The notes: a model not told the origin generated them from the letters alone. 64,000 nucleotides of DNA from Weissella diestrammenae (GCF_014397255.1 NZ_CP060724.1:1550001-1614000), one strand, 5' to 3'; counted from the stretch's first letter, positions 44,461-54,044 are shown. Program-made: numbers and translations.

Positions 44461-45795
44461 TTATCGATTTAATAAATCTGATTTAACTAACTTTTCTTGT
44501 TTTTCATATTTACGATACGCTAACATAATCAAAGCACCAATCAAGAAACAGACGGCTGGAACAATAATAAAGGATACTTTAATGCCGACTAAAGCCATTT
44601 CTGTCTGTATATGATTGGCAACATAACCTGTCTTGTCCATAATCATTGATGGTAAAAAACCACCTAACCCAGAGCCCATCTTGATGCAAAATGCACTTCC
44701 AATCGCTGTTAAGAATCCAGCTGAACGGATACCTGTTTTCCATTCACCATAATCGACCGTATCTGACAACATGGCAAACGGCATTGAAACTGCAATCCCT
44801 GTTCCAAGTGATGTTAGAATCCAGGTCGTAACAATTAAGGCAAAATTATTCCCTACTACGCCCATTAATAGTTGGCCAGTCGCAGCTATCCCGAACCCAA
44901 GAATTAATGTATTGCTTTTTGACAGTTTTTTGACTAAAAATGGAATTAAGGCAACACCAAGCACTTGAACAAGTACCAAGCCATTTAAAATTGACGCATA
45001 GTTTAAATGACCTAAATTATACTCTGCATAATAAATGACGGTTGACGTTCGCACTGTATTACCTAGCCAATACATAATATTAGCTAGCACAATGATGACC
45101 CATGGCCAATTACCACGCATGGCTTTAAAACTATCTTTAACGGGGATACTTTTAGTTTCCTTTGTTTCGATATTATTTTCTTTCATATTTGCAAAAGCGA
45201 ACAAAAACATGAATGTACCAATGATTGAATACGCAATTGCAGTAATCATAAACCCCTTTTGATCATTACCACCACCAAAATATGCCACTAATGGTAAAGT
45301 GAATGATGCTGTGACGAAGTAGCCAATATTTCCACCTATCATTCGATATGAATTGAGTTTGATTCGTTCGTCTGAATCATTACTTAAGTTGGGTAAAATT
45401 GACGTAATCGGTGTTGAAATACCAGTGTATATGATACCTGTAATTAAATAGGTAATTAATGCATATATGACCTTACTGCTAGTACTGATGTCAGGAGTGA
45501 TAAATGATAGAGCTAAAAAAATACCAAATGGAACCGCCAGCCATAGGAACCACGGACGACTTTTACCATATTTAGAATGCGTATGATCAATAATCAAACC
45601 CCAGATAGGTGCATCAAACGAATCAATGATTCGCGCAACCAATAAGATCATACCTGCCATTCCAACCGAAATACCAAAAACATCAGTATAAAAATATAAT
45701 ATAAAGCTAGTCAATGTGCAGTACAATAGATTCCCAGCAGTATCTGTGCTGGCATATGCCAATATGTTTTTTAAACGCAATTTTGATTGATTCAT
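44461..45795 (-). CDS. GPH-family glycoside/pentoside-cation symporter
   Basis: The 444-residue transporter has 12 membrane helices and GPH hallmarks: GMAGMILLVARIIDSFDAPIW, GLIIDHTHSKYGKSRPWFLW and the late block LSDTVDYGEWKTGIRSAG. It imports oligosaccharides or glycosides with H+ or Na+. It is the last gene of a minus-strand cluster with an AraC-type regulator and a DUF5695 protein, which suggests the substrate is the product of the latter's target glycan. It lacks the PTS EIIA-like tail of LacS. Confidence 0.9.
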   Translation of the reverse strand: MNQSKLRLKNILAYASTDTAGNLLYCTLTSFILYFYTDVFGISVGMAGMILLVARIIDSFDAPIWGLIIDHTHSKYGKSRPWFLWLAVPFGIFLALSFITPDISTSSKVIYALITYLITGIIYTGISTPITSILPNLSNDSDERIKLNSYRMIGGNIGYFVTASFTLPLVAYFGGGNDQKGFMITAIAYSIIGTFMFLFAFANMKENNIETKETKSIPVKDSFKAMRGNWPWVIIVLANIMYWLGNTVRTSTVIYYAEYNLGHLNYASILNGLVLVQVLGVALIPFLVKKLSKSNTLILGFGIAATGQLLMGVVGNNFALIVTTWILTSLGTGIAVSMPFAMLSDTVDYGEWKTGIRSAGFLTAIGSAFCIKMGSGLGGFLPSMIMDKTGYVANHIQTEMALVGIKVSFIIVPAVCFLIGALIMLAYRKYEKQEKLVKSDLLNR

Positions 45796-45809
45796 TTTTT
45801 TCCGCTCCT

Positions 45810-46679
45810 TTAAACTTTCTCACGATAATGTTCTCTAAAATCGCGAGGTGATAATCCCGTAACTTTTTTAAAATGATTTGAAAACGAAATATATGATTCA
45901 TACCCAACAATAGTTGAAATGCTTTTTAACAATACATTACTTTTTACTAAATACTCTTTAGCGACTTCAATTCTTAAATCATCTAGCACTTCTAATGGTG
46001 TTTTTCCATAAATTTGTCTTGAAACACGGGCTAAATAATTGATATGCAAATGAAAATGACTCGAAATATCTTGATTAGTTAAATGCCGACAAATATTTTT
46101 TTCTAAATATAAATGGATTTTTTCGGCCAAAATTGTAACACGATCTTTTGTAAAGCCTTCATTTTCTATATATTTTAAGAATTTCAAAAATAATTCTTCA
46201 GTATGCCAAATTGCATCTACGTCTGTTTTTTCAGTACTACTTTGAATTTGCAGTAATAATTCGAAAATCAATTCTTGGTCGAGAATTTCAGCCTGTTTTG
46301 GTAAATGTAGCGTGTAGTTTCTCTGATGGAAATGTAAATCAGGAATTGGTAGCATCGAAGTAAAGTGTTTAGGCCGATTACTTTCTTCCCACTGGGCAGT
46401 TGTATAAATATGAATCCAAAAAAATTCAGTTTTTTCTTCACACGCCTGCCATGAGTAATGATGTTGATCAGGTAATAGAATGAACATCTCGTTTTGCTTG
46501 ATTGTGTAATTTAATCCAGCTTCAGATATGAACAATTGTCCTTTTTTTACAAAAATTAAATCAAAGTACCCTAATTTGTTTCGATCAGGATGCATCTGTC
46601 CAGCTTGAAAAGAGGTTAGATTCCCTTCGATAAAGTTTGGGAACGGCGGTAAAGCAATCGAAATGATTTTTTGTTCCAT
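45810..46679 (-). CDS. AraC-family transcriptional regulator
   Basis: The 289-residue regulator has an N-terminal cupin-like sensing domain (FDLIFVKKGQLFISEAGLNY, FILLPDQHHYSW) and a C-terminal double helix-turn-helix (ISSHFHLHINYLARVSRQIY, GKTPLEVL, then ISTIVGYESYISFSNHFKKV). ATG 46679 is preceded by GGAGGGCTTT; the frame reaches 46691 by a TTG that falls inside the RBS, so that start is rejected. It lies between the glycoside transporter and the DUF5695 gene and is their likely activator. Confidence 0.9.
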   Translation of the reverse strand: MEQKIISIALPPFPNFIEGNLTSFQAGQMHPDRNKLGYFDLIFVKKGQLFISEAGLNYTIKQNEMFILLPDQHHYSWQACEEKTEFFWIHIYTTAQWEESNRPKHFTSMLPIPDLHFHQRNYTLHLPKQAEILDQELIFELLLQIQSSTEKTDVDAIWHTEELFLKFLKYIENEGFTKDRVTILAEKIHLYLEKNICRHLTNQDISSHFHLHINYLARVSRQIYGKTPLEVLDDLRIEVAKEYLVKSNVLLKSISTIVGYESYISFSNHFKKVTGLSPRDFREHYREKV

Positions 46680-46700
46680 AAAGCCCTCCAAATGAACAAC

Positions 46701-49069
46701 CTATTTCAGCTCATCTTCATTAATTTTAATTTGATGATTATTATCTGTGATTCCAATTTTCTTTAGCATCGATGATTTTATTAAATAAACTTCTGCTTGG
46801 TATGGCGTAAAGCTAGTTATAATAATTTGATTATTCTGATAAGAATAAGTTCCATTAATCACCTGAAGGTCATTATCTTCATAAATAACAAAAGTTTTTT
46901 GACCGATGCCGTCAAGATATGCAACAAGTTCTTCCCCATATCCCAATCAGATGTTTTCTCATTTCCAGTAAAGAGTCTTTTGAATATGCCACCATCTTGG
47001 TGGAAGGTAGCTTGTCCAAATCGCGCACGAGACAAATCTGGCCGATTTATATGTGGGCCAGCAACTGAATATGTCGAAGCGGCCATTCCAGTCGAAATGG
47101 GTGTCGTTGCGGTTGCGTTATTGTCATAACAATACAAAATACCTGGTAGTGAGCGATAGCTTGCTTTTAAATATTCAATGTTATTATTCAACTCAAAGAC
47201 CTTATACGCCGAGGCTGACGTAATTCCACCCCATAACGAATGAATCATATAGCTTAATGCTTCCCACCAGCGATCCGGATTTTGTGCTCTAAAGTCATTC
47301 GAAATACCGATGTTTGCTAGCAATAATTCGCCATACAATTCAGCGCTTTCTTTTTGTTTAGCTGAACTCATTGCGCCAGCAGTTGGGCCAAATCCAGCAT
47401 TGTCATAGAAATGCTCGGTAATTGCAGCGTTATATGTTTTACTTTGACTAGCAATTCTTCGCGTTGTTTTTGTCCAAAGTTCATTTATCTTATGATATTC
47501 ATCGGTTAAATGGTGCGCCTTTAATTTATTTAAAAGTGAATCAATATATAAAAAGTACACACCTAGCATTTGCGCTTCTTCTTTACCTCTGTCTGTTTCA
47601 TGTAAGTCGGGATCAACACGCAATTCAAAAACGTCTGCTGCCCATTTTAAATACGTATTAGGTTGATTGATTTGTAATACGTCTTCATCAAATTCTGACA
47701 AAAGATAGAAAAGGTGTCCAATATACTCAAAATCCATACATCGGTAAAAGCTACCATATAGGAATGCAGGTGTTCTTAAATCACCATCTTGAAACCATTT
47801 CTGTTTAACATAGTGAACAGCACTTGCTTCGACTTGTTGGACTTGTTGTATATTTAATTGACCTAATAAATTCTTTTTAAGAATTAAATTTAATTTTCCT
47901 AATGACTCCCCTTGATTGGAAACTGGCGTAAACGCATATGGTACTTCACCATCTGGCCCTAAATAAGAATGAGTTGATAGATAATCAACCCTAGTTTCAA
48001 GTAGTTGATCCAATGGTGGCATTACATTCAATACAATAAAGTCTGAAGTACCATCGTCAAAAGTAAATTCGATTTTATGCTCGCCTAACTGATCTGAGAC
48101 AAATGTCAACTCAAAATTGTCAGTGCCTTTTTTGACCAAATTTTGATTGAGCAGTCTTTTTGTTTGACCGTTTCTACCAGAAATACTTTTAACGGTAATT
48201 ACCCGACGCTCGGCACTATCAATTTTGATATGAATTTCCTGGCCGATTATACTCAACGGATCAAACACAATGACTGGGTGATGTGCAGCTTTTGCGTTCT
48301 TGTAAAATTCATTAGTATTATCATTAACATTCATAACATACTGCCATACTTGACATTCATCAGGACCAAGGGTGATATCACTTTGGCTATATATCCAGTC
48401 GTTCGGATTATTATTTTCATCATAACCACCTGCCAATATCAATTGATGAAATAACATGCCGTCTAAGGAAGGCGATACATTCTCGAAAAATTTATTGTCA
48501 TAATCACAATAAGTACCAATAGATTTTGTTTCACCTTTGATTTGATATAGTCCCAAACTCATTCCAGCATTATCACGTCTGACAAGATTAAGTTTTGTAA
48601 AGTTAGTTGAAATCGATGGGAAAACAGCTGTTGATTGATGCATATTACGTGCAACATTTTTGTCACGGAACATGATATAAGCAAACGAAATCCACACGCC
48701 AAAATAATTGACAGTCAAGGCACTGCTTGTCAGATTGATTAGCTTAATGGTCCACACTAACTGCCCTTCTTGATCCAAAAAATAATCGAATTCAACTTTT
48801 ACAAGTTTTTCAATCGTGTAAATCACACTGATATTTTGATTGTTTTGCAAAATTTGAGGGCCCATTTGATAACTTTCAAACGTATTTCCATCAATCGTCA
48901 ACTTAAACTGGCCGAATAATTTATTTGAATCATTGTAATCATTTTGTTTCAGATATTGATTGTCAATGACCCAATTCATATGATATTGGTCTTCTTTCAT
49001 GATTAATGATTTAATGTACCCTGCTTTAGCAACTTCTAATTGTATCTTATCATTTTCAATCACTGTCAT
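46701..49069 (-). pseudogene. DUF5695-type glycan-active protein, frameshifted near the 3' end
   Basis: A long frame from 49069 encodes about 710 native residues of a DUF5695-like protein (N-terminal beta-sandwich, then an alpha-helical part with FLYGSFYRCMDFEYIGHLFY and FGPTAGAMSSAKQ), probably acting on a carbohydrate. At about 46934-46937, a run of four G on the coding strand, the frame is lost: it ends soon in nonsense at 46859, while the frame to 46701 continues EELVAYLDGIGQKTFVIYED and a beta-strand tail. Adding one G restores the match. Either start 49069 (ATG, touching the RBS) or GTG 49063 (seven bases after GGAGG) is possible; the latter fits better. A sequencing error is possible. 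Confidence 0.75.
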
Positions 49070-49111
49070 ACCTCCATATTGATGACTATGAAATATATTC
49101 TAGCATTATTT

Positions 49112-49125
49112 TGATAGCGCTTACA
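49112..49125 (-). promoter_or_regulatory. cre box upstream of the DUF5695 unit
   Basis: TGATAGCGCTTACA matches 13 of 14 cre positions and lies just upstream of a TAGAAT -10-like element on the minus strand, about 45 bases before the start codon. CcpA repression of the glycan locus is likely. Confidence 0.65.
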
Positions 49126-49245
49126 TTGGTAATGACAAACAAAAGTTATTCAAATTAACACAAAGTAATTTATTCGTATCCTGCGTTTAATATTTGCTTA
49201 ACACCTAAACCGCTTCTGTGACTAGTCGTTTATGTGCTACAAAAA

Positions 49246-49270
49246 GGCCATTGTGTAGTCCACAATGACC
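49246..49270 (-). terminator. Terminator after the Rrf2-type regulator gene
   Basis: GGTCATTGTG-5 nt-CACAATGGCC with TTTTTG in minus orientation. Confidence 0.82.
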
Positions 49271-49308
49271 TCTTATTATTTACATGAGTCTAGTGTTGTA
49301 TTAAGCCA

Positions 49309-49764
49309 TTAGTGCCACTCAACTTTACCAGCTTGAAAGGCATCCGCTTCCAATAATTCTGATAAGAATACGTTACCTAAAGTTTGGATATAATTTTTTT
49401 CTGCAGATAATAATACTTGTGAAATGAATTTTTTGCTCTCATTGATGTGGTTTTGGTTCTGAAAGACCTTATTTGCTAGATTTGATGGGGTAAATTGAAT
49501 AACTGGGGTATCTTCAATTGCAAGTAGAATATCAGCGAGGGCTATTTCATCTGCACGTTTCAATAGTGTATAACCACCGTCTTTTGATGCATTTGACTCG
49601 ATGAGCTTTGCCACGACCAATTTGCGTAACGTTTTTTTTAATGAAGAGTCAGATATGAGCAAAAGTTCGCTTAATCGAGTACTTTTAATGCTCGTATGAT
49701 TTATTTGCGTCGCCAAAACGATTAAAACAAATATGCTGATTTCAAAATCTTTTGGTAATTTCAT
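49309..49764 (-). CDS. Rrf2-family transcriptional regulator
   Basis: The 151-residue regulator has an N-terminal winged helix (ISIFVLIVLATQI, STRLSELLLISDSSLKKTLR, KLVVAKLIES) and the Rrf2 wing KDGGYTLLKRADEIALADIL. There are no cysteines, so it does not hold an iron-sulfur cluster like IscR or NsrR; it resembles YwnA-type members. Its start overlaps the stop of the NAD-binding gene by four bases, so the two form an operon and it may regulate that gene. Confidence 0.85.
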   Translation of the reverse strand: MKLPKDFEISIFVLIVLATQINHTSIKSTRLSELLLISDSSLKKTLRKLVVAKLIESNASKDGGYTLLKRADEIALADILLAIEDTPVIQFTPSNLANKVFQNQNHINESKKFISQVLLSAEKNYIQTLGNVFLSELLEADAFQAGKVEWH

Positions 49765-50336
49765 GGCAATCTCACCAAGTCATCTATTAATTGGTTAGCT
49801 AAAACTGACACCTTAATTGGTTTAAATTTTTTTGAAAATTTGCTCATGAATTTGAGAATTGGCACCATTTTAGTGATATTATCTTTTCGACCACCGCCAT
49901 AGACAATCGTTGGCTCTACAACACTTAAACGTATTTCTGATGCTTGCAGCATCTCAATGATTTCAGACTTAATGTCAGTGAATGATTTAGGGCCTAATTT
50001 ACCACCAATTATACCCATTGCAGATACCTGATAATGTCTGGCTAGTTGCAACATCATCTGAGCTGGCTTGACATTAATATCAATTAATTCTTTTTTATTT
50101 TTTTCGGGTCGCCCAATCAAATCAATAATATAATCAACTTTTTTTGGTAACTGTCCAATCATCTGCGCTGTATTACTCAAATCTGCTTGAATGACTTGAA
50201 TTTGACGGTTGTTGAAATTGTTTACGTTGTTTCGAGAAATGATAAAGAAACTAACCTGCGGATCACGCTTTAACCATGCTCGTGTTATTTCACGTCCAAT
50301 ATAGCCAGTACCACCTAATAGAACGACATTTGTCAT
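49761..50336 (-). CDS. NAD(P)-binding oxidoreductase (NmrA/atypical SDR)
   Basis: The 191-residue protein has the dinucleotide motif VVLLGGTGYIGREITRAWL, DLSNTAQMIGQLP, VDYIIDLIGRPE and VVEPTIVYGGGR. It resembles NAD-dependent epimerase-like proteins without the catalytic YxxxK, so it may be a sensor or reductase. It is first of a two-gene operon with the Rrf2-type regulator, overlapping by four bases. Confidence 0.82.
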   Translation of the reverse strand: MTNVVLLGGTGYIGREITRAWLKRDPQVSFFIISRNNVNNFNNRQIQVIQADLSNTAQMIGQLPKKVDYIIDLIGRPEKNKKELIDINVKPAQMMLQLARHYQVSAMGIIGGKLGPKSFTDIKSEIIEMLQASEIRLSVVEPTIVYGGGRKDNITKMVPILKFMSKFSKKFKPIKVSVLANQLIDDLVRLP

Positions 50337-50644
50337 ATTTAATTACTTCCTTATTTTAAATAATGCTATCCATAGAAATTATAATTCCACGGATAACGAA
50401 TGTCAAATTCAAGTATATCTAAGTATGTTAATTGCCAAATCAATATATTATTAAGCATAAATGGAATCTCAACATTATTTTGTCATAAGTTGGCAGAATC
50501 CTTTTAAATTTGCTTTTCTAATCCACTTAAAGGTTTTATTTAATACGAAATATTATTTTTGTTCAATTGTCTTAAAAAGAATTTGACTCAATCAAAAAAT
50601 CCGACATAACGAATCCTAGCTACAGTCATAGTAATGAATACCAT
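50337..50644. other. Intergenic stretch without visible gene
   Basis: AT-rich; it must hold the promoter of the NAD-binding gene on the minus strand and the 3' end of the riboswitch-controlled transcript. No clear hairpin with T-run or ORF is visible. Confidence 0.5.
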
Positions 50645-50989
50645 TTATTTAATATTTTTCAGCGCATTCTTTGCAATTTTTTGTTGATCCGCCGTGCCTT
50701 CTTTTGCAAATCTTTCAATAATATGCCGTTTTTTTGAACGTTCCTGCATGACGCCCATACCATTGATATGGTTAATATGTTGATACGTATCGATACTATT
50801 AATTAATTCTACATAGTCATTTTTAACAATGTACAAATCAATCTGTTCGATTAGGATTTCATCAGTTGTATATTGTCGCATTGCATGCAAATCATCATTA
50901 CTCAAATCAGTAACTGTGAGAACGCGATCAACGCCAAATTGTGCTAGCATCATACCTCGTAATTGTTGGTTTAGTTCCTTTGTGTTCAT
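50645..50989 (-). CDS. Small protein of unknown function behind a SAM-I riboswitch
   Basis: Not recognised. The 114-residue soluble protein is largely helical and charged: MNTKELNQQLRGMMLAQFGV, a middle with DEILIEQIDLYIVKNDYVEL, and a basic C-terminus (QERSKKRHIIERFAKEGTAD). No cysteine, signal peptide or membrane span. ATG 50989 is preceded by GGGAGTTTTGCC; the frame extends 8 codons further into the leader without support. It is the only gene after the S-box leader, promoter and terminator at 51035-51214, so its expression should rise when S-adenosylmethionine is low. A link to methionine or SAM metabolism is therefore inferred, not shown by the protein itself. Confidence 0.7.
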   Translation of the reverse strand: MNTKELNQQLRGMMLAQFGVDRVLTVTDLSNDDLHAMRQYTTDEILIEQIDLYIVKNDYVELINSIDTYQHINHINGMGVMQERSKKRHIIERFAKEGTADQQKIAKNALKNIK

Positions 50990-51034
50990 GGCAAAACTCC
51001 CGTTTAACGTCACGTGGACAGAATTTTACCAATT

Positions 51035-51066
51035 AAAAACCGCATTCGGAAATACGAACGCGGTTT
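51035..51066 (-). terminator. Riboswitch expression-platform terminator
   Basis: On the minus strand AAACCGCGTTCG pairs with CGAATGCGGTTT (12 bp, one G-T) around TATTTC, followed by TTTTT. It lies between the SAM-I aptamer and the gene start, so it controls read-through. Confidence 0.88.
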
Positions 51067-51075
51067 AACTCGATA

Positions 51076-51166
51076 CGTATATCCGTTTACAGTGGAGCAC
51101 CTTGCCGAATCGGTAGGTTGCTGCTGGGTCAAAGTGTGTAACCACTCGCCAGCTCTTGATATTGCG
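51076..51166 (-). ncRNA. SAM-I (S-box) riboswitch
   Basis: Read on the minus strand, the leader shows the S-box order: ATATCAAGAG (51162-51153), P2 arm GCTGG with CCAGC, a kink-turn-like GCGAG...TTTGACCC, then the invariant GCAACC (51121-51116), hairpin P3 ACCTACCGATTCGGCAAGGT, GGTGCT (51101-51096), and the closing GGATAT, which pairs with the 5' ATATC as P1. GGATATACG (51084-51076) can instead pair with CGTATTTCC (51056-51048) in the terminator, giving the antiterminator. SAM binding would favour P1 and termination. P4 is short, so a covariance search should confirm the class. Confidence 0.82.
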
Positions 51167-51185
51167 ATATTTAATTGATATGGGT

Positions 51186-51214
51186 AGTATAATTCCGCCC
51201 TGTTTTAAAGTCAA
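51186..51214 (-). promoter_or_regulatory. Promoter of the SAM riboswitch transcript
   Basis: On the minus strand TTGACT (51209-51214), a 17-base spacer and TATACT (51186-51191). Transcription would begin near 51179, just before the aptamer. Confidence 0.8.
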
Positions 51215-51243
51215 TAGTGTATTGATTATATACAAAGCCTTAC

Positions 51244-51873
51244 TTAATCCGACAAACTGCGCAGAACACTTTGTGCAATTTTGTCAGCTGTCGTATTAAT
51301 ATCGTATGCTTCAGTTGGTGCGAGTCTTGTCATCCGAATAAACTCAAACACAAGTTGACCAGTCATTAATCTCAAAATATCGATTGTATCTAAGTCACTA
51401 TGTGCCCCTAGTTGTTCGGCTATATTTAGCATGTTATCAACAATTGGTGCGAGTTTAGTCTTTAATTGCCCAAGTAATACATCATTGACCATCAATTCGC
51501 TGACTAAAATTTTTAGTATATGACGATTGGTATAAACAAAGGCCAGACGATTGCGGATTGCTTCATTAATTGTTTGAGCGAACGATCCATTTAATGGTAA
51601 TTGATGGTTAATAAAATTATCTGCATACATAGGAATCAATTGATTAATTAATGGATCAAGAACGGCATCTAATAACAATCGCTTAGTTTTGAAATATTTG
51701 AAGATGGTTGCCTCGCTCATCCCGGACTCTTGAGCAATACTAGCTGTAGACGTACCATCATACCCATATTTAGCAAATAACTTGATTGCCGCTAATAATA
51801 CTTTCTGCTTGCCAGCGGGCATTTTATCATCAACCATCCACTTAGAATAATCATCTAAAATTTTTTCTGACAT
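51244..51873 (-). CDS. TetR-family transcriptional regulator
   Basis: The 209-residue repressor has the TetR N-terminal helix-turn-helix (KVLLAAIKLFAKYGYDGTST, ASIAQESGMSEATIFKYFKT) and a helical ligand domain. It is the third gene of the ABC exporter operon (28 bases after the permease) and most likely represses it from the 18-bp palindrome at 53734. The ligand is unknown. Confidence 0.92.
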   Translation of the reverse strand: MSEKILDDYSKWMVDDKMPAGKQKVLLAAIKLFAKYGYDGTSTASIAQESGMSEATIFKYFKTKRLLLDAVLDPLINQLIPMYADNFINHQLPLNGSFAQTINEAIRNRLAFVYTNRHILKILVSELMVNDVLLGQLKTKLAPIVDNMLNIAEQLGAHSDLDTIDILRLMTGQLVFEFIRMTRLAPTEAYDINTTADKIAQSVLRSLSD

Positions 51874-51900
51874 ATACGCCCCAATCTAAAATATAATAAT

Positions 51901-52989
51901 CTATACGCGGCGATACCGCTTTAGGCCCACAATATTAATAAAAGTTAAGCCTACTATAAATATTAGCAGAATTAACAAATCAAACCAAATGTTGGTCAAT
52001 CCCTGTCCGGTCATAATTACTTGGTTTAAAGCATCACCAGCATATTTCATTGGCAAAATATTGGCAAACCACTGCAACCAATTTGCCATGCCATCTAATG
52101 AAATCAGGCCTGAAAAGAAAATCTGGGGCACGACGATGATGGGAATGAATTGCATCATCTGAAATTCCGATTTAGCAAACGTTGACATTAGGATACCAAA
52201 TGACAATGCAACCAGAGCTAACAGAATATTAATTAACATAACTAGGCCTAATGCCCCAGCTACTTCGACATTTAAAATAAAGATTGTGAATGTGACAATG
52301 ACGAGTGTCTGTAAAATAGCTAAAATTCCGTAGCTTAACAGATAACCTAAGACAATTTCTGAGCGTTTAACAGGTGTCGCTAAGAGTCTGGTCAATGTGC
52401 CAGTTGTACGTTCTTTTAGAAGCGCCATCCCAGAAATAAGAAAAACAAACAGGAAGACAAAGAAGCCCATTAAAATTGGTAGTATTTTATCAAAGTATGT
52501 TGTCTTGGCATTGCCATATAAATAGATATTCTTAAAAACCTTTGTCTGCGAAACATTAGCTGAATTATTATTCTTCTGACCTGCAGGTAATTGCGCTTGT
52601 AAGTTATTCATCTGATTCATAATCATAGCGGATTTTAGAACATTCTTAATGGTAGCAGTTTTTGACGGATCAATGTTAGCGTATGTCACCGTAAATTTTT
52701 TCTTATTATTGACCATATACGCATCAATTTTTTCTTGATTGATCGCTTTCTTTGCATTTGATTGGTCAGAATATTTTTTTACATGTACGCCTTTCCCCGA
52801 ATTCAATTGATGAATCAATGTTTGTTCAACATTAACGGCACCGATTTGGACATTAACCTGTGAATTAGTATTAAAAACAACTTTCATCAAAGTCAGTACA
52901 AGTAAAGGTGCTAAAAACATTAACGCTAGTGTCCGTTTGTCCCGCAAAAGTTCTTTAAGGACGCGAATTGTTATTGATAAAAATCTCAT
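51901..52989 (-). CDS. ABC-2 type exporter permease
   Basis: The 362-residue permease has one N-terminal span (about 22-42), a large outside domain (about 45-160) and five C-terminal spans, the YhgE/ABC-2 layout (LLKERTTGTLTRLLATPVKR; MQFIPIIVVPQIFFSGLISL). It forms an exporter with the ATPase encoded just upstream; start and stop share one base (ATG overlaps). Drug or lipid export is likely given the TetR regulator. Confidence 0.9.
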   Translation of the reverse strand: MRFLSITIRVLKELLRDKRTLALMFLAPLLVLTLMKVVFNTNSQVNVQIGAVNVEQTLIHQLNSGKGVHVKKYSDQSNAKKAINQEKIDAYMVNNKKKFTVTYANIDPSKTATIKNVLKSAMIMNQMNNLQAQLPAGQKNNNSANVSQTKVFKNIYLYGNAKTTYFDKILPILMGFFVFLFVFLISGMALLKERTTGTLTRLLATPVKRSEIVLGYLLSYGILAILQTLVIVTFTIFILNVEVAGALGLVMLINILLALVALSFGILMSTFAKSEFQMMQFIPIIVVPQIFFSGLISLDGMANWLQWFANILPMKYAGDALNQVIMTGQGLTNIWFDLLILLIFIVGLTFINIVGLKRYRRV

Positions 52990-53711
52990 CAGTTTGTCTC
53001 CTCTACTTTTAAGAATACTTCTTCGATGGAATTAACTTGATATTGTGTTTCCAGATGCTGTGGCGCATCATTTGCAATAAGGCGCCCGTCTAGTAGCAGT
53101 GCAACACGATCTGTCAATTCTGCTTCATCCATGACGTGAGTTGTCACTAGTATGGCGTGTCCTTTATCCCGCATCGATTGTAGTTCCGACCAAATTTGAC
53201 GTCGAAGCGCCGGATCGATTCCCACAGTCGGTTCGTCAAGAATCAATATTTGTGGGTCACCCAGTAAGGCAATTGCAAGTGACAATCGACGTTTCATACC
53301 GCCAGAAAACTGGCTCACCATTCGATCCAAATATGGTATTAGATTAACGACCTTTGCTACTCGTGTGACTTCCGCTTGACGATTACCACGTGAAATACCC
53401 TTCATATCTGCAAAGAAGTTGAGATTCTCGCGAGCAGACAGGGTTTCATAAAGTGCATCTGACTGTGCCATATAGCCTAAATCAGCCAATACTTTTCGAT
53501 TTGGCATCAATTCTGCCATGACAGTCGCATGTCCCTCGTCGGCTTTAATCATCCCAAGTGCAATATTGATGATCGTGGATTTACCTGATCCACTTGGACC
53601 AATGAGGCCTACAATTTCACCTGAATTCAGGTGAAATGAAACATTATCAAGAATAATTTGATCACTATAATGTTTATGAATATTCGTTAATTCAATCATT
53701 TGTTTTGTCAT
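52989..53711 (-). CDS. ABC exporter ATPase
   Basis: The 240-residue ATPase has Walker A GPSGSGKST, signature FSGGMKRRLSLAIALL, Walker B ILILDEPTVGIDP and the switch His in VTTHVMDEAELTD. It powers the ABC-2 permease. I chose 53711 (MTKQMIELTNIHKHY) because the longer frame begins at 53750 inside the operator and upstream of any plausible ribosome site. First gene of the ATPase-permease-TetR operon. Confidence 0.92.
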   Translation of the reverse strand: MTKQMIELTNIHKHYSDQIILDNVSFHLNSGEIVGLIGPSGSGKSTIINIALGMIKADEGHATVMAELMPNRKVLADLGYMAQSDALYETLSARENLNFFADMKGISRGNRQAEVTRVAKVVNLIPYLDRMVSQFSGGMKRRLSLAIALLGDPQILILDEPTVGIDPALRRQIWSELQSMRDKGHAILVTTHVMDEAELTDRVALLLDGRLIANDAPQHLETQYQVNSIEEVFLKVEETN

Positions 53712-53733
53712 TATCAAACCCGTCTTTTTAGTG

Positions 53734-53760
53734 AGTGAGTAATTACTCACTAAATTGTAG
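53734..53760 (-). promoter_or_regulatory. Promoter and TetR operator of the ABC exporter operon
   Basis: AGTGAGTAATTACTCACT (53734-53751) is a perfect 18-bp palindrome. On the minus strand it follows directly after the extended -10 TGCTACAAT (TACAAT 53755-53760), so repressor binding would block transcription start. Confidence 0.82.
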
Positions 53761-53792
53761 CATGTTATTTGTTACATGGCCAGTAATTTGAA

Positions 53793-53824
53793 AAAAAATA
53801 AAAGCCATGACTTTTGTCATGGCT
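53793..53824 (-). terminator. Minus-strand terminator downstream of the antitoxin gene
   Basis: AGCCATGAC-4 nt-GTCATGGCT with TTTTATTTTTTTT in minus orientation. It ends transcripts coming from the antitoxin side. Confidence 0.82.
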
Positions 53825-54044
53825 AAATATATAAAATTGTCATCTTATCTTAAAGTAGACTCATTCAAAAGTTGATTGTTTGAGCGCTCACTTTGACATC
53901 TAACAAATGTCTCAAGTTACTCTCCCCCTGATACATAACTTGATTGTTACTTATTATGACATTTACTAAGTTTATCGGTCGATAATCAGGATAGATGCGA
54001 CTAATAGGCAATACGAAATCAATCTTTACACTTCAAATGCATCG

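Noticed and set aside
53825-54044. Unstarted frame downstream of the RelB-like gene (VLPISRIYPDYRPINLVNVI), considered as the toxin
   Set aside because: No start codon or RBS, and no RelE/YafQ motif; it is shorter than any known toxin.
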